Origin: Rhizophagus irregularis | Taxonomy: Eukaryota; Glomeromycota; Glomeromycetes; Glomerales; Glomeraceae | Direction: 5' to 3' | Assembly (NCBI RefSeq): GCF_026210795.1 | Contig: NC_089438.1 | Span: 3,555,501 to 3,619,500, forward strand | DNA: 64,000 nt | Program-made: the position numbers and the translations under genes | Shown: in pieces, positions 1-11,369 of the stretch | Layout of the letters: each line of letters starts with the position of its first letter | How positions within the stretch are numbered: the stretch's first letter is position 1 | Notes under the pieces: model-generated | The model's database searches: none | Told to the model about the DNA's origin: nothing | What the model saw: the letters and a program-made list of their open reading frames with translations, nothing else

Positions 1-2871
1 TGGCTAAATGTGGCGTTGGAGAACCATCATCATATGATTTTGCCGAAATATCGGTTGATCCATCACATGAATTGTGGAAGTTATATGTAGAAAATTACCC
101 AGTCATCCTAGAAAAAATTAATCCAAATCTCGAAAAAATTCTCAAACTGGCAACTCCTCCTACCAATCCTAAATTACATGCAATGGCTCTTAAATATTTT
201 GTTGACAACTTTGATAAAAAATATGTTAAAGATTATAAACCAGAAAATATTGATATTGCATTTTTACCTTGCTCAAATTCTAATTCTTATGCAAAGCATT
301 CAGAATGTTTTATTAATGATGAATGCAAGATAATGGGATTCAATATTATACGTCAAGATTTACGTTCTAAGGCAGGAGATTTTAGTGTTTGTCAAAATCC
401 TAATCGTGTAAAAGTCATAAATAAGTTAATTGAGAATCCTCCAAAAAATGTAAATGTGGCAAAAAAAGTTTTTGAATATTTGAATACACAACAAAAGGGT
501 TTTATTGATTCTGATTGGAAGATGCTTAAAGATTTAGAATTTATTCCAATTCAACAACACAAATTTATTCCAATTCAACAATACAAACTTATTAAACCAC
601 GTGACTGTTTCCTTAAACTCAAAGAAGAAAGGTATGTACTTTTTAAAAAAATTTTTTTTTAATGAATATCTTTTATTTTATTTATTTTTTTTTTAAAGAA
701 AAAATATTTCCCTTTTTTTTAGCTTGAATAGTTTCTTTACATGTGTAGATTTTGGTATAAAGGCCAATGAATTTTTGGCTAAATGTGGCGTTAGAGAACC
801 ATCTTCATATGATTTTGACAAAATATCAGTTGGTCCAACACATAAATTGTGGAATTTATATGTAGAAAAATATCCGATCATACTAGAAAAAATTAATCCA
901 AATCTCGAAAAAATTCTCAACCTGGCATCTCCTCCTACCAATTCTAAATTTCGTGTAACGGCAATTAAATATTTTATTGACAACTTTGATAAAAAATATG
1001 CTAAAGTTTATAAACCAGAACAAATCAATATTGCATTTATACCTTGCTCAAATTTCGATGCTTGTACAAAGCCCTCGGATTGCTTTACTAATTATAGATG
1101 CATGATAATGAATTTTAAAATTATACATGAAGATTTACGTTCTAAAGCGGGAAAACTTGGTGTTCGTCAAAATCCTAATCGTGTAAAACTCATAAATAGA
1201 TTAGTTGAGAGCCCACCAAGTAATGCGAATGTGGCAAAAGAAGTTTTTGATTATTTGAATACACAACAAGAAAGTTTTACTGATTCCGATTGGAAGAAGC
1301 TTGAAAATGTCAAATTTATTCCGATTCAATCTGCTAACAAACTTGTTAGACCACGTGACTGTTTTCTCAAACTCAAAGAGGGAAGGTATGTACTTTTTGA
1401 ACACAAATATTTTTAATGAATATCTTTTTTTTAATAGAAAAATATTTTCTTTTTTTTTATAGTTTGGATAATTTCTTTCTATGGGTTGATTTTGGTACAA
1501 AGGCCAATGAATTTTTAGCCAAATGTGGCGTTAGAAAGCCATCTCCGTATGATTTTTCCAAAATAACAGTTGATCCATCACATAAATTGTGGAATTTATA
1601 TTTAGAAAATTATTTGAAAATTTTAACAAAAATTAATCCCAACCTTGAAACAATTCTTAACCTGGCAGCAAATCCAATTTATCCTAAAATCCGGGAGTTA
1701 TCTTTCAAATATTTTGTTGATAATTTTTATAGTAAATATTCAAAATTTTATGACCCAGAAGAAATTGATGTTGCATTTTTACCTTGCTCAAATTCTAATT
1801 CTTATGCAAAACATTCGGAATGTTTTATTAATGATAAATGCAAGTCAATTGGATTCAAAATTATACGTGAAGATTTACGTTCTAAAGCAAGAGATTTTGG
1901 TGTTCGTCAAAATCCCAATCGTGTAGAACTCATAAATGGGTTAACTGAGAACCCACCAAAAAATGCAAATATGGCAAAAGAAGTTTTTGAATATTTGAAT
2001 ACACAGCAAGAAGGTTTTACTGATTCTGATTGGAAGAAGCTTAAAGATTTTGAATTTATTCCAATTCAACCTAACAAACTCGTTAAATCACGTGACTGTT
2101 TTCTTAAACTCAAAGAAGAAAGGTATGTACTTTTCGAACACAAATATTTTTAATGAATATCATTTTTCTTAATAGAATTTTTTTTTTTTTTTTTTTTAGT
2201 TTGAATAATTTCTTTCCATGTGTTGATTTTGGTACAAAGGCCAATGAATTTTTAGCCAAATGTGGTGTTAAAAAACCATCCTCGTATGATTTTTCCAAAA
2301 TATCAATTGATTCATCACATAAATTATGGAGTTTATATTTAGAAAATTATTTGAAGATTTTAACAAAAATTAATCCCAACCTCAAAACAATTCTCAACCT
2401 GGCAGCAAAATCAAATTATCCTAAAATTCGGGAGTTAGCTTTCAAATATTTTGTTGATAATTTTTATAGTAAATATTCAAAGTTTTATAAACCAGAAGAA
2501 ATTGATGTTGCATTTTTACCTTGCTCAAATTCTATTTCTTATGCAAAACATTCGGAATGCTTTATTAATGACAAATGTAAGTCAATTGGATTCAAAATTA
2601 TACGTGAAGATTTACGTTCTAAAGCAGGAGATTTTGGTGTTCGTCAAAATCCTAATCGTGAAGAACTCATAAATGGGTTAACTGAGAACCCACCAAAAAA
2701 TAAAAATAAGGCCAAAGAAGTTTTTGAGTATTTGAATACACAACAAGAAGGTTTTACTGATTCTGATTGGAAAAAGCTTAAAGATTTCGAATTTATTCCA
2801 ATTCATAAAAAAAATATTGATGTCGACCTTATCAAACCACGTGACTGTTACCTTAAATTTAAAGATAAAAG
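1..2871 (+). repeat. Tandem exon array of copy A (4 repeat exons)
   Basis: Four consecutive exons (<1..631, 723..1385, 1463..2122, 2200..2871) encode the same domain. The complete ones are 663, 660 and 672 nt, all multiples of 3 and all phase 2 at both ends: each ends ..AG before GTATGT or GCAAGT, and the next begins C, T or A followed by TTG. Start-to-start spacing is 740, 737 and 750 bp. The introns are similar too (GTATGTACTTTTT at the start, T-rich tract before AG), so the duplicated unit was exon plus intron. Spacing and sequence pair these exons with copy B exons 14, 15, 18 and 19. Confidence 0.9.
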
Positions 2872-4730
2872 GCAAGTACCTTAATATATTTTTTTACCTA
2901 ATTATATATATATAAATTTTATTCATCTACTTATTTATTTACTTATTAGATTGAATGATTTCCTTCCGTGTATTGATTTTGGAACAAATGCTAATAAATT
3001 TTTGACTAAATGTGGTGTTAATTCCGACTTATTATTTGAAGACGCTCACCGATTGCTGTTTAAATCATCACGTGAATTGTGGGATATGTGTAAAAAAAAT
3101 ACTAAAAAGTATTTACATGTTTTGGAAAAAATTAAGGAAGTTGATAATAAGTTTCCAGAAAAAAATTTAAACAAAGATGATGTTCTAATTGCTATTAAAA
3201 CTGATAGTGAAGGAAATAACAGTTATTGTTTAGCAACAGTAAAAGAAATTTACATAAATGATGATAAAGTATATCATAAAAATCTTAATCCATTTACACC
3301 ACCTGACAACTTGCGAGATTTTTATAAGGTTTATGTGTTTAAATTATTTACTCATATATTTTTTTTTTTTTTTTTTATTGTTCTTAATTTTTTATTCATT
3401 TTTATTCATTTTTTTTTTAGAAACTTGGATGTAGTTCGTTGCATGAATCTGTGACAAAATCCGTGGTTCCATATGGTCCTATTCAAAAAACAAAGTATTC
3501 ACGACAATTACAAAGAATAATTAGAGAACGAGCGAGCTTATTCTACTTAAATCATTCTGAAGAACACATTAGAAAAGATGAAAAATGGCTTCAAAAGCTA
3601 AAAGTTAGAGAGATCGAATATATGGAAACGAGTTATAAGTTAGGTTCCATTACAAAGAACGAAAGAAATGATATTACTACCAATATTTCTCAGAAAAGCA
3701 CGATTTCATGGATTCTTTATGTGACACCTAATTCTAATCTAATTGATATTTCACAACAATTAGTCAATCATATTTTCACATCACATTATCAGAATATTCC
3801 TTATTTTAACGCGATTTTAACAGCACCTTTATCAAACCTAATAAATATGGGAATAATTCATCCAAAATTACAAAACGATCAACCACCACAAAGTACATCA
3901 AATACATTTTCATCAAAACGTAATGAAAATATTTCTTCTGAGAATACACGAGATTTACGAAACTTTTTACAAGTTACCATAAAATCTCGCTATTCTAATT
4001 CAGAAAGTAATATTAATAGTATTAAAACTTGTATCGACGAAAATAAAATAAATTACTGTGAAACTATGCCTGGTAATAAGCAACATATAATTTTAAATAA
4101 GTTTACTATGAAATTTTTTTTAACTTGACTTATTAATTTTAGGTTATTCAATGCACTGTGTTGGAAATTTACAAAAGATTGAACTTTACGTCTCTACTGA
4201 CGTCGATCAATCAGAAATCTTGTCTCAATCACGTATTGCCCCATTGAGCCAATTCATATATATGTTAAAAGATATAGCGGACGTTTTTAAAGTTACACCA
4301 AAAGCTATTCACATATTTTATGATAATAGCGTAAACTCAATTGCATTTAATCGTGATGGAGCGTTATTTTTTAATTTAAAATTTTATCTTGAATTACACG
4401 AACAAAAATGTAAAACTAAACCAACGATTGACGCTATGACTTATTGGTTCACGATATATTGTCATGTATTGGCACATAACTTTATTCAACTTCATAATTC
4501 CGAATTTGAAGTGAGTGTAAAAAAAAATTTATTTTTTTTATTTTTTTTAATATAATATTCCGTTTTAATATATATATATATATATTTTTCAATAGTTTTA
4601 TTATTCGTCATTCGCACAAACTTATATGCCGGACTTCATTGAATTAACGAAAAAACGTGAAATCAAATCCAAAACTTTTAACATTGAAATCTTTTGGAAA
4701 AATTTTAACCGAATTTTAAACCGAAATTAA
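1..4730 (+). CDS. DUF3684 / sacsin-like giant ATPase gene, copy A (3' part only)
   Basis: Partial gene entering from the left edge. Inferred exons: <1..631, 723..1385, 1463..2122, 2200..2871, 2950..3328, 3421..4072, 4143..4510, 4596..4730 (TAA 4728-4730), about 1,385 residues. The model rests on consistent splice phases and on exon-by-exon agreement with copy B (26217-38602), which has the same last four exon lengths (379, 652, 368, 135 nt). The first exon and the next three each encode one repeat of about 220 residues (start VDFGTKANEFLAKCGV-like, end CFLKLKEE-like). The following exons encode the unique C-terminal region, ending with a HVLAHN-type segment and a FYYSSFAQTY-like stretch. I recognise the C-terminus as the fungal DUF3684 family, proteins with an N-terminal HSP90-like ATPase; that N-terminus lies outside the window. 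The intron at 2872-2949 starts GCAAGT. The first exon carries an in-frame 24-nt duplication. Function is unknown; a chaperone-like ATPase is the family-level guess. Confidence 0.88.
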
Positions 4731-5104
4731 AAGCAAAATCGAGTGTTAAGTTATTTACACAATAAATATTCCAACAAATGTATCAAAATTTTTCGAATTT
4801 CCATATTTTTCTTTTTAGCTTATTATTTTAATGATTTTGTAGTTTTTATATTAAATATTGTTATAGTTATATATAAATATTTTCTAAATATTTTATTTTC
4901 CATTAAAATGTATATTTTACTTTTTTTTTATTTTGCTTTTATTTGATTGAATAAATATTCATATAAGTAACAATTGATAATTTGGTTACTGAAATTTTTC
5001 TGATGGTATTTGAATTGTAGTATTTTTATATAAAGCTGTAAATAAATATCATCCTAAAATTTATTGTTTTTCACGTATATGTGTATTGGCGTCAGTGAAC
5101 TTAT
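4731..5104. other. 3' flank of copy A, shared with copy B
   Basis: AT-rich, no gene. Up to about 5090 it is recognisably the same as the flank after copy B (38603 to about 39075): both have ATAAATATCATCCTAAAATT followed by a TTCACG stretch. Similarity stops just before the inverted repeat at 5105, so one edge of the large duplication lies here. The short ORF 4743-4946 is T-rich and not believable as a gene. Confidence 0.7.
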
Positions 5105-5192
5105 GGAAAGCCGCCATGGTCAAAAGTGCGTAGCAAAACATAGCATGTACACGCTATGTTTTGCTACGCACTTTTGACCATGGCGGTTTTCC
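5105..5192. repeat. 34-bp perfect inverted repeat with 8-bp loop
   Basis: Left arm 5111-5144 and right arm 5153-5186 are exact reverse complements, separated by ATGTACAC. Counting one mismatch, the arms extend to 5105 and 5192. The right arm contains the start codon of the following actinoporin-like gene (ATG 5180, context CCATGG), so the left arm is an inverted copy of that gene's first bases. A transcript starting upstream would fold into a strong hairpin over the start codon. Confidence 0.95.
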
Positions 5193-5803
5193 AAATAGCA
5201 CGGTACTTTCCAAAGCAGCTGAATCAACTGTTAAATCAAAACAATTTTCTTTCACAACTAGTAGGTGATGTCGCAAGAAAAACCGTTATTACTATTAAAA
5301 ATCATTCAAAACAAATTCATGATAAACATAGTGTATACTTTTACTCTGGTACATCTGATTGGGGGATTCCCGGTCCGGTCTCAAATTGTGAAGGTTTGGT
5401 TTGGGGTACTCGTAAGACAGCTGGACCTGTATCTACAGGAACTGTAGGAGTTTTTGTGTATCATATCAAAGATCAAAATCAATCTTTAGCCTTTATGTGG
5501 AGCATCCCATTTGACTACAATATTTATAGTAATTGGTGGTCCATTATAGTTTATGATGGTTTTATTGAGGCTAATGATGGTAATAATTCTAATTCTGCTT
5601 ACTAAATCTAAATTACCCAATATTTATTTTATATTATTGATTTAGATTTATATAGAGGGATGTACTACTGCTCACCCAATAAAGGAGACAGTAGTGGAGA
5701 CAGTCAAACATATCAAGGAAACTTGAATTTTGGTTGGCGATACGAGGGATCAATGGGGCACTCTGGAACACCTATTATTGTGGTTGATATTTATAAAGAT
5801 TGA
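5180..5803 (+). CDS. Actinoporin-like pore-forming protein (anemone cytotoxin fold)
   Basis: Two exons, 5180..5579 and 5646..5803 (TGA 5801-5803), joined by a 66-nt intron starting GTAATA and ending TTTAG, phase 1; about 185 residues, close to the usual length of mature actinoporins (175-180). Exon 1 shows the family's core: a SGTSD-like strand near residue 57, a GPVSTGTVGV-like glycine-rich segment at 82-91, the P-F-D motif at 110-112 and the aromatic membrane-binding cluster YSNWW at 116-120. Exon 2 carries the Tyr-Tyr pair and a C-terminal beta strand. Known members bind membrane sphingolipid and assemble pores; the N-terminal helix inserts into the bilayer. Here the N-terminus is Asn/Gln/Leu-rich and no clear signal peptide is visible, so release or intracellular use is open. 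ATG 5156 is an in-frame alternative, also within the inverted repeat. Activity is inferred from family only. Confidence 0.85.
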
Positions 5804-5961
5804 AATACTGTAAACTGTATAATAGAAAATACAATAATTAATCTGTGAATTTTACAATAATCTTTTTATTTTTTTTAGCAATAAAGTTTGCTCTTTATTT
5901 TTTAATTTACTGTTATGTATGCGGGGTGCCATGCATCAAAGTAATAAAAAAGTTGATATAA

Positions 5962-6159
5962 TGCGAAACCTCTCCTATTTACTATAGTAAAGATGAGCAA
6001 GTTAACGTAAAATTAAATGTAGGAGATGTTGTAGATGTATTAGAAGATATTACACCACTTGGAAATATATCTCAAGATGCTACTGATATGGTTACAAGAG
6101 TATCTTATGCACGAATTAAAGCAATAATTTTACATCAAAAAGGGTTTCGTTCACATTAG
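5962..6159 (+). pseudogene. Isolated ORF remnant, unknown family
   Basis: An open stretch without an ATG. It encodes a well-composed segment (QVNVKLNVGDVVDVLED followed by an amphipathic TRVSYARIKAIILHQKG-like run) before TAG at 6157-6159. Composition is protein-like and unlike the AT-rich surroundings. It probably is the last exon of a gene whose upstream part is lost or unrecognisable. I do not recognise the domain. Confidence 0.35.
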
Positions 6160-7900
6160 GTGTACTTTTCGAGGCGCAGCTGTTGCAATATGCCAAAGTT
6201 ACTGTATATTAATTATATTGAGATTGGTGGTACATGTGTAGTTGTAAAGATTTTATTTTCTTCTCCCCGAAAACTGAGAAAATCGTCCACGTGATAAAAA
6301 ATCATAGACATCGGCAGATCGGCTTCTACTGTTGTGGCGCAGTCTCCATGTTGACTATTTTTTTATTAACTGGTTATTTCTTTGGACTTTCTGAGTAGTA
6401 AGAGTTTCCGGATATCGGAGTTAATTTACATAATTTTTTAGGTTTAACTTAAAGAAATGAGTAGTAAATATAAATAATCAGTAAAAAAAGCAAACTGTGC
6501 ATTTGTATTAACATAGGATAAAAGAAATGCAATGCGTGTATATAATTTTCAACTTGTTTTTTTTTTCATAGGAAATCTGAGATTGAAAAGTGATATAAGT
6601 AATAGTTTTCAAGATGACGTTAGTTAACAACATATTCAAATAGTCTCAGAAATTCTCGTTTTTGGAGTAGCAAAAGTTGAAATGGTAGAAGTTAAATACA
6701 ACAAATTGCTCAAGTCAATAAACCATAGCGAACGAATAAAAGGCCAAAAGACGGAGTTGAAAAGTCGTATTTCTTTGTATAACTGCAACCATAAGTCTCA
6801 TAAGTCTGTGATTGTATAATAACCCCTGCATCTAATAATTATAATACTGTAATAATGAACGTTCTCATGTCAAAGGTGCTCAATTACGTCATATGAATTT
6901 TGAGTAATGTCTGCAATTCTGTGTAACGTATATCACATTCATCATTTGTACTACGATATGTCCATCAAAAATAATTAATAAAGTCTAAAACTAACGTTAA
7001 ACTTTAGGTAAGATGGCATCGAGAACACGTAAATGCAAAATTCAAAGTTTAATAAATGTCGGGAAAAACATTGCTGTTTATTGAATTACAACGGTTACAA
7101 AACTAGCGCGTTTAGATGTTTTGATTGATTGTTATAGAAGTTATTCGAATGATAGAGTAAATATGTGATATATGGTCAAAATTTAAAGAATCTTTTCAAT
7201 TTTCTTGATTTTCTTTTATTAACATCAAATTTCATTATTTTTTTTTTTAACATAATATTAAACAATAGAACAATAAATAATGAAATAAAACCTTTAATGA
7301 TAACTATTTAAAAAATCCTTACATTCTTTTAAAATTCGGCGCGAAGAAGTAAAGAATATACCGTATTATTATTTTTTGAATAAACTTTTTGTTTTTACAT
7401 TAAAGACCAATTTCATCATTGATAAATTATTTTAAGAATGAAATTCTCATCTTTGGAACGTATTTATTATATAAATATTGATGATTTAACTTAATAGCAA
7501 TACTTAATAATCACACCCAAACCAATTATTTGCTTAGTTACGAGATATTAATTTTTGTTAAATTAGTTTAAATACCATTTATTAATTTTTTGCGAAGTTA
7601 ACAATTTTTTTTTTAATATATAAGTTACTGTGCCGCGTTTGATTCTTAACTTTACAGTTTAATACTTAATTAACTTTAAATACTATTAAGTGAGTGAATA
7701 ATATTATGTATAAAGAAATTTAACAAATGAATTATTTTATTTTTTTATTATTTTTTTGAGTCAATAAATGTACTGTATATTCGAATCAATATTACAAAAT
7801 ATTTAATAAATCATTCTATATTTAAATGAATTTTTGTTAATTTAGTTTGTATTTTCAGATTTTATTACTCCTTTTATTTGTTTCATACTACTCACTTTTT
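6160..7900. other. Non-coding, AT-rich
   Basis: No ORF with protein-like composition and no clear repeat. Scattered GC-richer patches (for example 6180-6360) show no structure I can name. Confidence 0.6.
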
Positions 7901-7916
7901 TATTTTATACAACTCA

Positions 7917-8128
7917 GGTCAACGTGAAAAATTAAGTGAAGGTGACAAAAATGCACTTAATAAACTTTATCCCCAAAAAAAACATTTCGCTCTCAAAAGC
8001 AAGCGCTTGAACGAGAATGGGTAATTTAACAGTAGATAATGAGAGCGTTCTGATACTCAAAGAGAGAATAGAACGTTGTGAAGAGAAACTAATAAATTTA
8101 TTACAACGTAGCAGCCCTAGACCCTAGT
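7917..8128 (+). pseudogene. Peptidase-like exon remnant (astacin-type C-terminus?) and a coiled-coil-like remnant
   Basis: After a plausible acceptor (ACTCAG, ending near 7917) the frame reads GQREKLSEGDKNALNKLYP. This resembles the segment closing the catalytic domain of M12A (astacin) metallopeptidases, where a Q-R-x-x-L-S-x-x-D...LY pattern is common. From about 8022 a second short frame is charged and helical (VLILKERIERCEEKLINLL) and stops at 8126-8128. No zinc-binding HExxH segment is seen nearby, so at best this is the end of a decayed gene. Confidence 0.3.
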
Positions 8129-9600
8129 CAATGATTTTCGAATTTTCATATTCATGGGACGTTTGCAATATTACAAATATGGAATTATTGGATATCCAAC
8201 TGTTTTTTATCGTATGTTGCCGAATTAAATAGATAATGACATGAGCCCTTCAGTGTCCTGTCCTACCTATAAAAGGGATAAAAATGAAACCTATCCATAG
8301 AAATCCATATTAATATTCATTTTTTCGTTTATTGAAAGAAATCTATCGGACGTTTAACCGAAAAACCATAGAGATGCATTTTTACTTACGGTGTGATTTA
8401 TGAGATGTTTTATAACAGATAATACGGGTATAAAGATTTCCAATCTCATTAGCCATATGCAATGGATTACATTGTAATTGAATTAGGTTGAATTATTTTG
8501 ATTGGGTGAATTCGTTGAGTTAGAATATTAGCCATTGTTCCTATCAAACAAAAAATATTCATATTGACATTTTTTCTTTTATTTGAAAAAAAAAAAGTTT
8601 TTAGATTAGTCAAATATTTTTTATCACAATCTTTTTTTTTTCATCAATTCAAAATTTTTTTTACTAGATTAAAATAAGAAAGTGATTTCCTTCTTAAGAT
8701 TAATCACTTTTTTTAAGAATGAGAAATCAATTGTAAATAGTGATCTGCGAATTTTCGGATACATAATAAAAAAAAATTAAAAATAATTTTTACGAAAGAG
8801 AAAAAGGTAATCAAAAATGGAAAGGCGTTTCCTTTTTTTATTTTATGATTTTTTTGGATTTTTTTTTTCAACAAAAAAAAATCCAAAAAAAGTATAGTTT
8901 TGCTATACTTCTAACTTATATATATAATAATTTTGAGACTTTTCACCTAAATTTGGATTTTGGTTAGATTGAATCCAAAATCTAATCCATAAAAGTGCAA
9001 ACTAACTAATCTATAAAAATGTACAAATTTTCATTTCGAGATATGAATTGCCAATGATCTAATGCATTCCAGGATATGATCATTATTATTATTTCGGCAA
9101 AAAAAATCTATCGAATTATTTGATAAGGAGGTTAATTATAAGGAGGTTAATAATTAAATAATTCCGATCTTCTCTTTTTTTGTTTAATTGATTTTTTACG
9201 ATGAAACATTGAAACAGGTACTATTTTTTCAATAGTAAAATAAAACAATTCTTTATAAAGTTCATTATATGAATTTTATATTTATTTCAATAAATATAAA
9301 TTGATTCAGTTCCCTTCTCTTGCTATGTTTGATCATCGAATCAATTTTTATGATCATACTGAAGTTACTATGTATGTCACAATAAGTAATACAATAAAAT
9401 TATTTAAAATAATTAAAATTACGCCAAACTATTTTATCAAATACTATTATTTTAATCATTTTTTTTAATGAATCACTTTCAATTGTTCTTGAAAAAGAAA
9501 AGTAAAACAAACGACTTGGAATAATAAGTGATATTGCTCCTCTCTATACAATAATATATAAATATAAAGCAAAAAACTGAAATTTATTTATGGTATTTTT
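8129..9600. other. Non-coding, AT-rich
   Basis: Homopolymer A/T tracts and a short direct repeat near 9127-9151 (AAGGAGGTTAAT twice). No gene seen. Confidence 0.6.
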
Positions 9601-9839
9601 TACTTCTCGTCTTCTCATCATGTTAAAATTACGATCAGTCAAAACTGTACGGTAAGTAATAAAACGTTGAGCGGGTATTGGAGTATTATGTTACTACTAA
9701 TTAGTACTCATCTTTGTTATAGTGAATATTATGATAACGCGGTTAAAAAAGACTCAACTAAAGGTCATACAACAATAAAATCACTACTTTCAGTTATGAA
9801 GAAATTGAGAATATACCGGATTATGGAATAAATAAATAT

Positions 9840-11085
9840 GAACAAGAAATGTCAGTGCTTATGTAAAAAGGCGCCACCTATACATATTTAATACCAATTT
9901 TTTAGAAAAAGGTGAAGAAAAACGTGCAAGAAAAACTATTAGGGAATATCTTTATCGTTATGTTCAAGACAATGAATCTGGTTCAGAAGATTTAATAAGA
10001 TGGAACAAATTATATGACGTAAGTTTGCATTTTTTTATAATTCCTAAATTATTTACATTGTAAGTAAACTCGTTTATCATTTGGATAGGCCTAATGAGCG
10101 AAATGAAGAACTCGTTGCCCTCCTAGAAATTGATGAAAATGAATTAGACTACACGTCACTCAATAATTTGATGAAAATAAATGTCAACAATCCCGGTATT
10201 ATTGATCCTATATCTGCAGATTTTGATGAAATCATTGAAAGAATTAGTAAACTTGAGCAGAAGTTATCAATTGAAAAAGAGCTGCATTTTTATGTAACTG
10301 GGTTGCAACGGTTAAAGTTTTTATTCAAGAATATCGGTATGATCAATTTTACATATTGAAAAAAAAAGATTTAATAACAATAATAATATAAAATTTCCAT
10401 TGTAGTTCTAGTAGTTGGGGATCGCAGAATTTGTGCAATTGAAGACTTGGATCTTCATAAAAAAAATCGTAGTTGCCTCAAGGCATCTAATGAAAGAATA
10501 TAAAAACAAGGTTCCATTGTCTATTACATGTCCAGGAAAAGTAGAGGGAAAGAATTATATTCTCGCCACAGTAAATTTGCCAAGAGGAACTCCAGTTTAT
10601 AACTTGCCGGTCAAATACAATGGTTTCCCAGTAATAGTTGATTATGGAGCTATGAAAGCTTCAACTAGTGAAACTAGTAACAGATGTCATGAATATCATG
10701 AAAATCTCAAACCAGGAATAAGTATTAGTGATTCAAAGTGTTATGAAGCATTCACACTAGGCAAACTTTTTACAGCAAAAGGACAATCGGGAAAAAAATA
10801 TCTTTTAACTGTAAATCATGGAGTTGGAGAGGTCAGTAGTTCTGTAGTTCAACCGGGCAGCATAGATAATATAAATACAGTATGTATCTGATAAAGAAAA
10901 AATTTTTAATCTTTCGTTTTAATACGTTGTGCTACAGTCACTAAATATAAAGATTTGGTAAGTCATTATTTACTAAATTCCCTTTTCAATTAGCCTTACT
11001 TTTTTAATATTTGACTGTCATATCTAGGTGATCGTGGAGACTCCAATGCCAATTCAATCAGAAAAATTGCAAGTTGTTATAAGAA
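9840..11085 (+). pseudogene. Degenerate multi-exon gene, copy 1 (possible protease-like domain)
   Basis: Exon-like segments in order: about 9856-10018 (REYLYRYVQ motif, then GTAAGT at 10019); 10085-10340 (EERNEELVALLEIDE-like helical segment, 250 nt open); 10440-10879 (open, then GTATGT); a short piece near 10937-10956; and one from 11029 (GDRGDSNA). The 10440-10879 piece has a VEGKNYILATVNLPRGTPVY strand-rich part, a YHENLKPGISI segment, and TVNHGVGE, reminiscent of the catalytic-His region of chymotrypsin-fold proteases. Phases do not join cleanly between the first two exons and there is an upstream stop, so I call it a pseudogene or misassembled model. A second, more decayed copy follows at 11370-12340. 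Function uncertain. Confidence 0.4.
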
Positions 11086-11369
11086 CCCATTGACGGTATG
11101 AATGCATTGGCATCACGTTTATATGCCATAATTTATCTTTGTTAATTTACAAAATAGAGGTTTTTAGTAGAAGCTTTTAGGAATTTTACATTACTATTAA
11201 TTATGATGTATCTAGTTGGGAATTTTCAGAATTTTTATCAAACATAATAAATTTATTTTTGTAGCTAGTGGTGGCAAACGGCATTAGCTCTGTACCTAGA
11301 TCATGTGATTGGATAAATATCCTACAAATTATATAAATACATCGTATAGTCGATAGATCAGCAATTTGT

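Noticed and set aside
72..3454. Separate single-exon genes for each ~230-residue ORF on the plus strand (also 29508-37303)
   Set aside because: Each ORF begins at an arbitrary TTG or GTG and ends by reading through a GTATGT donor into the intron. Splice phases join them into two long genes.
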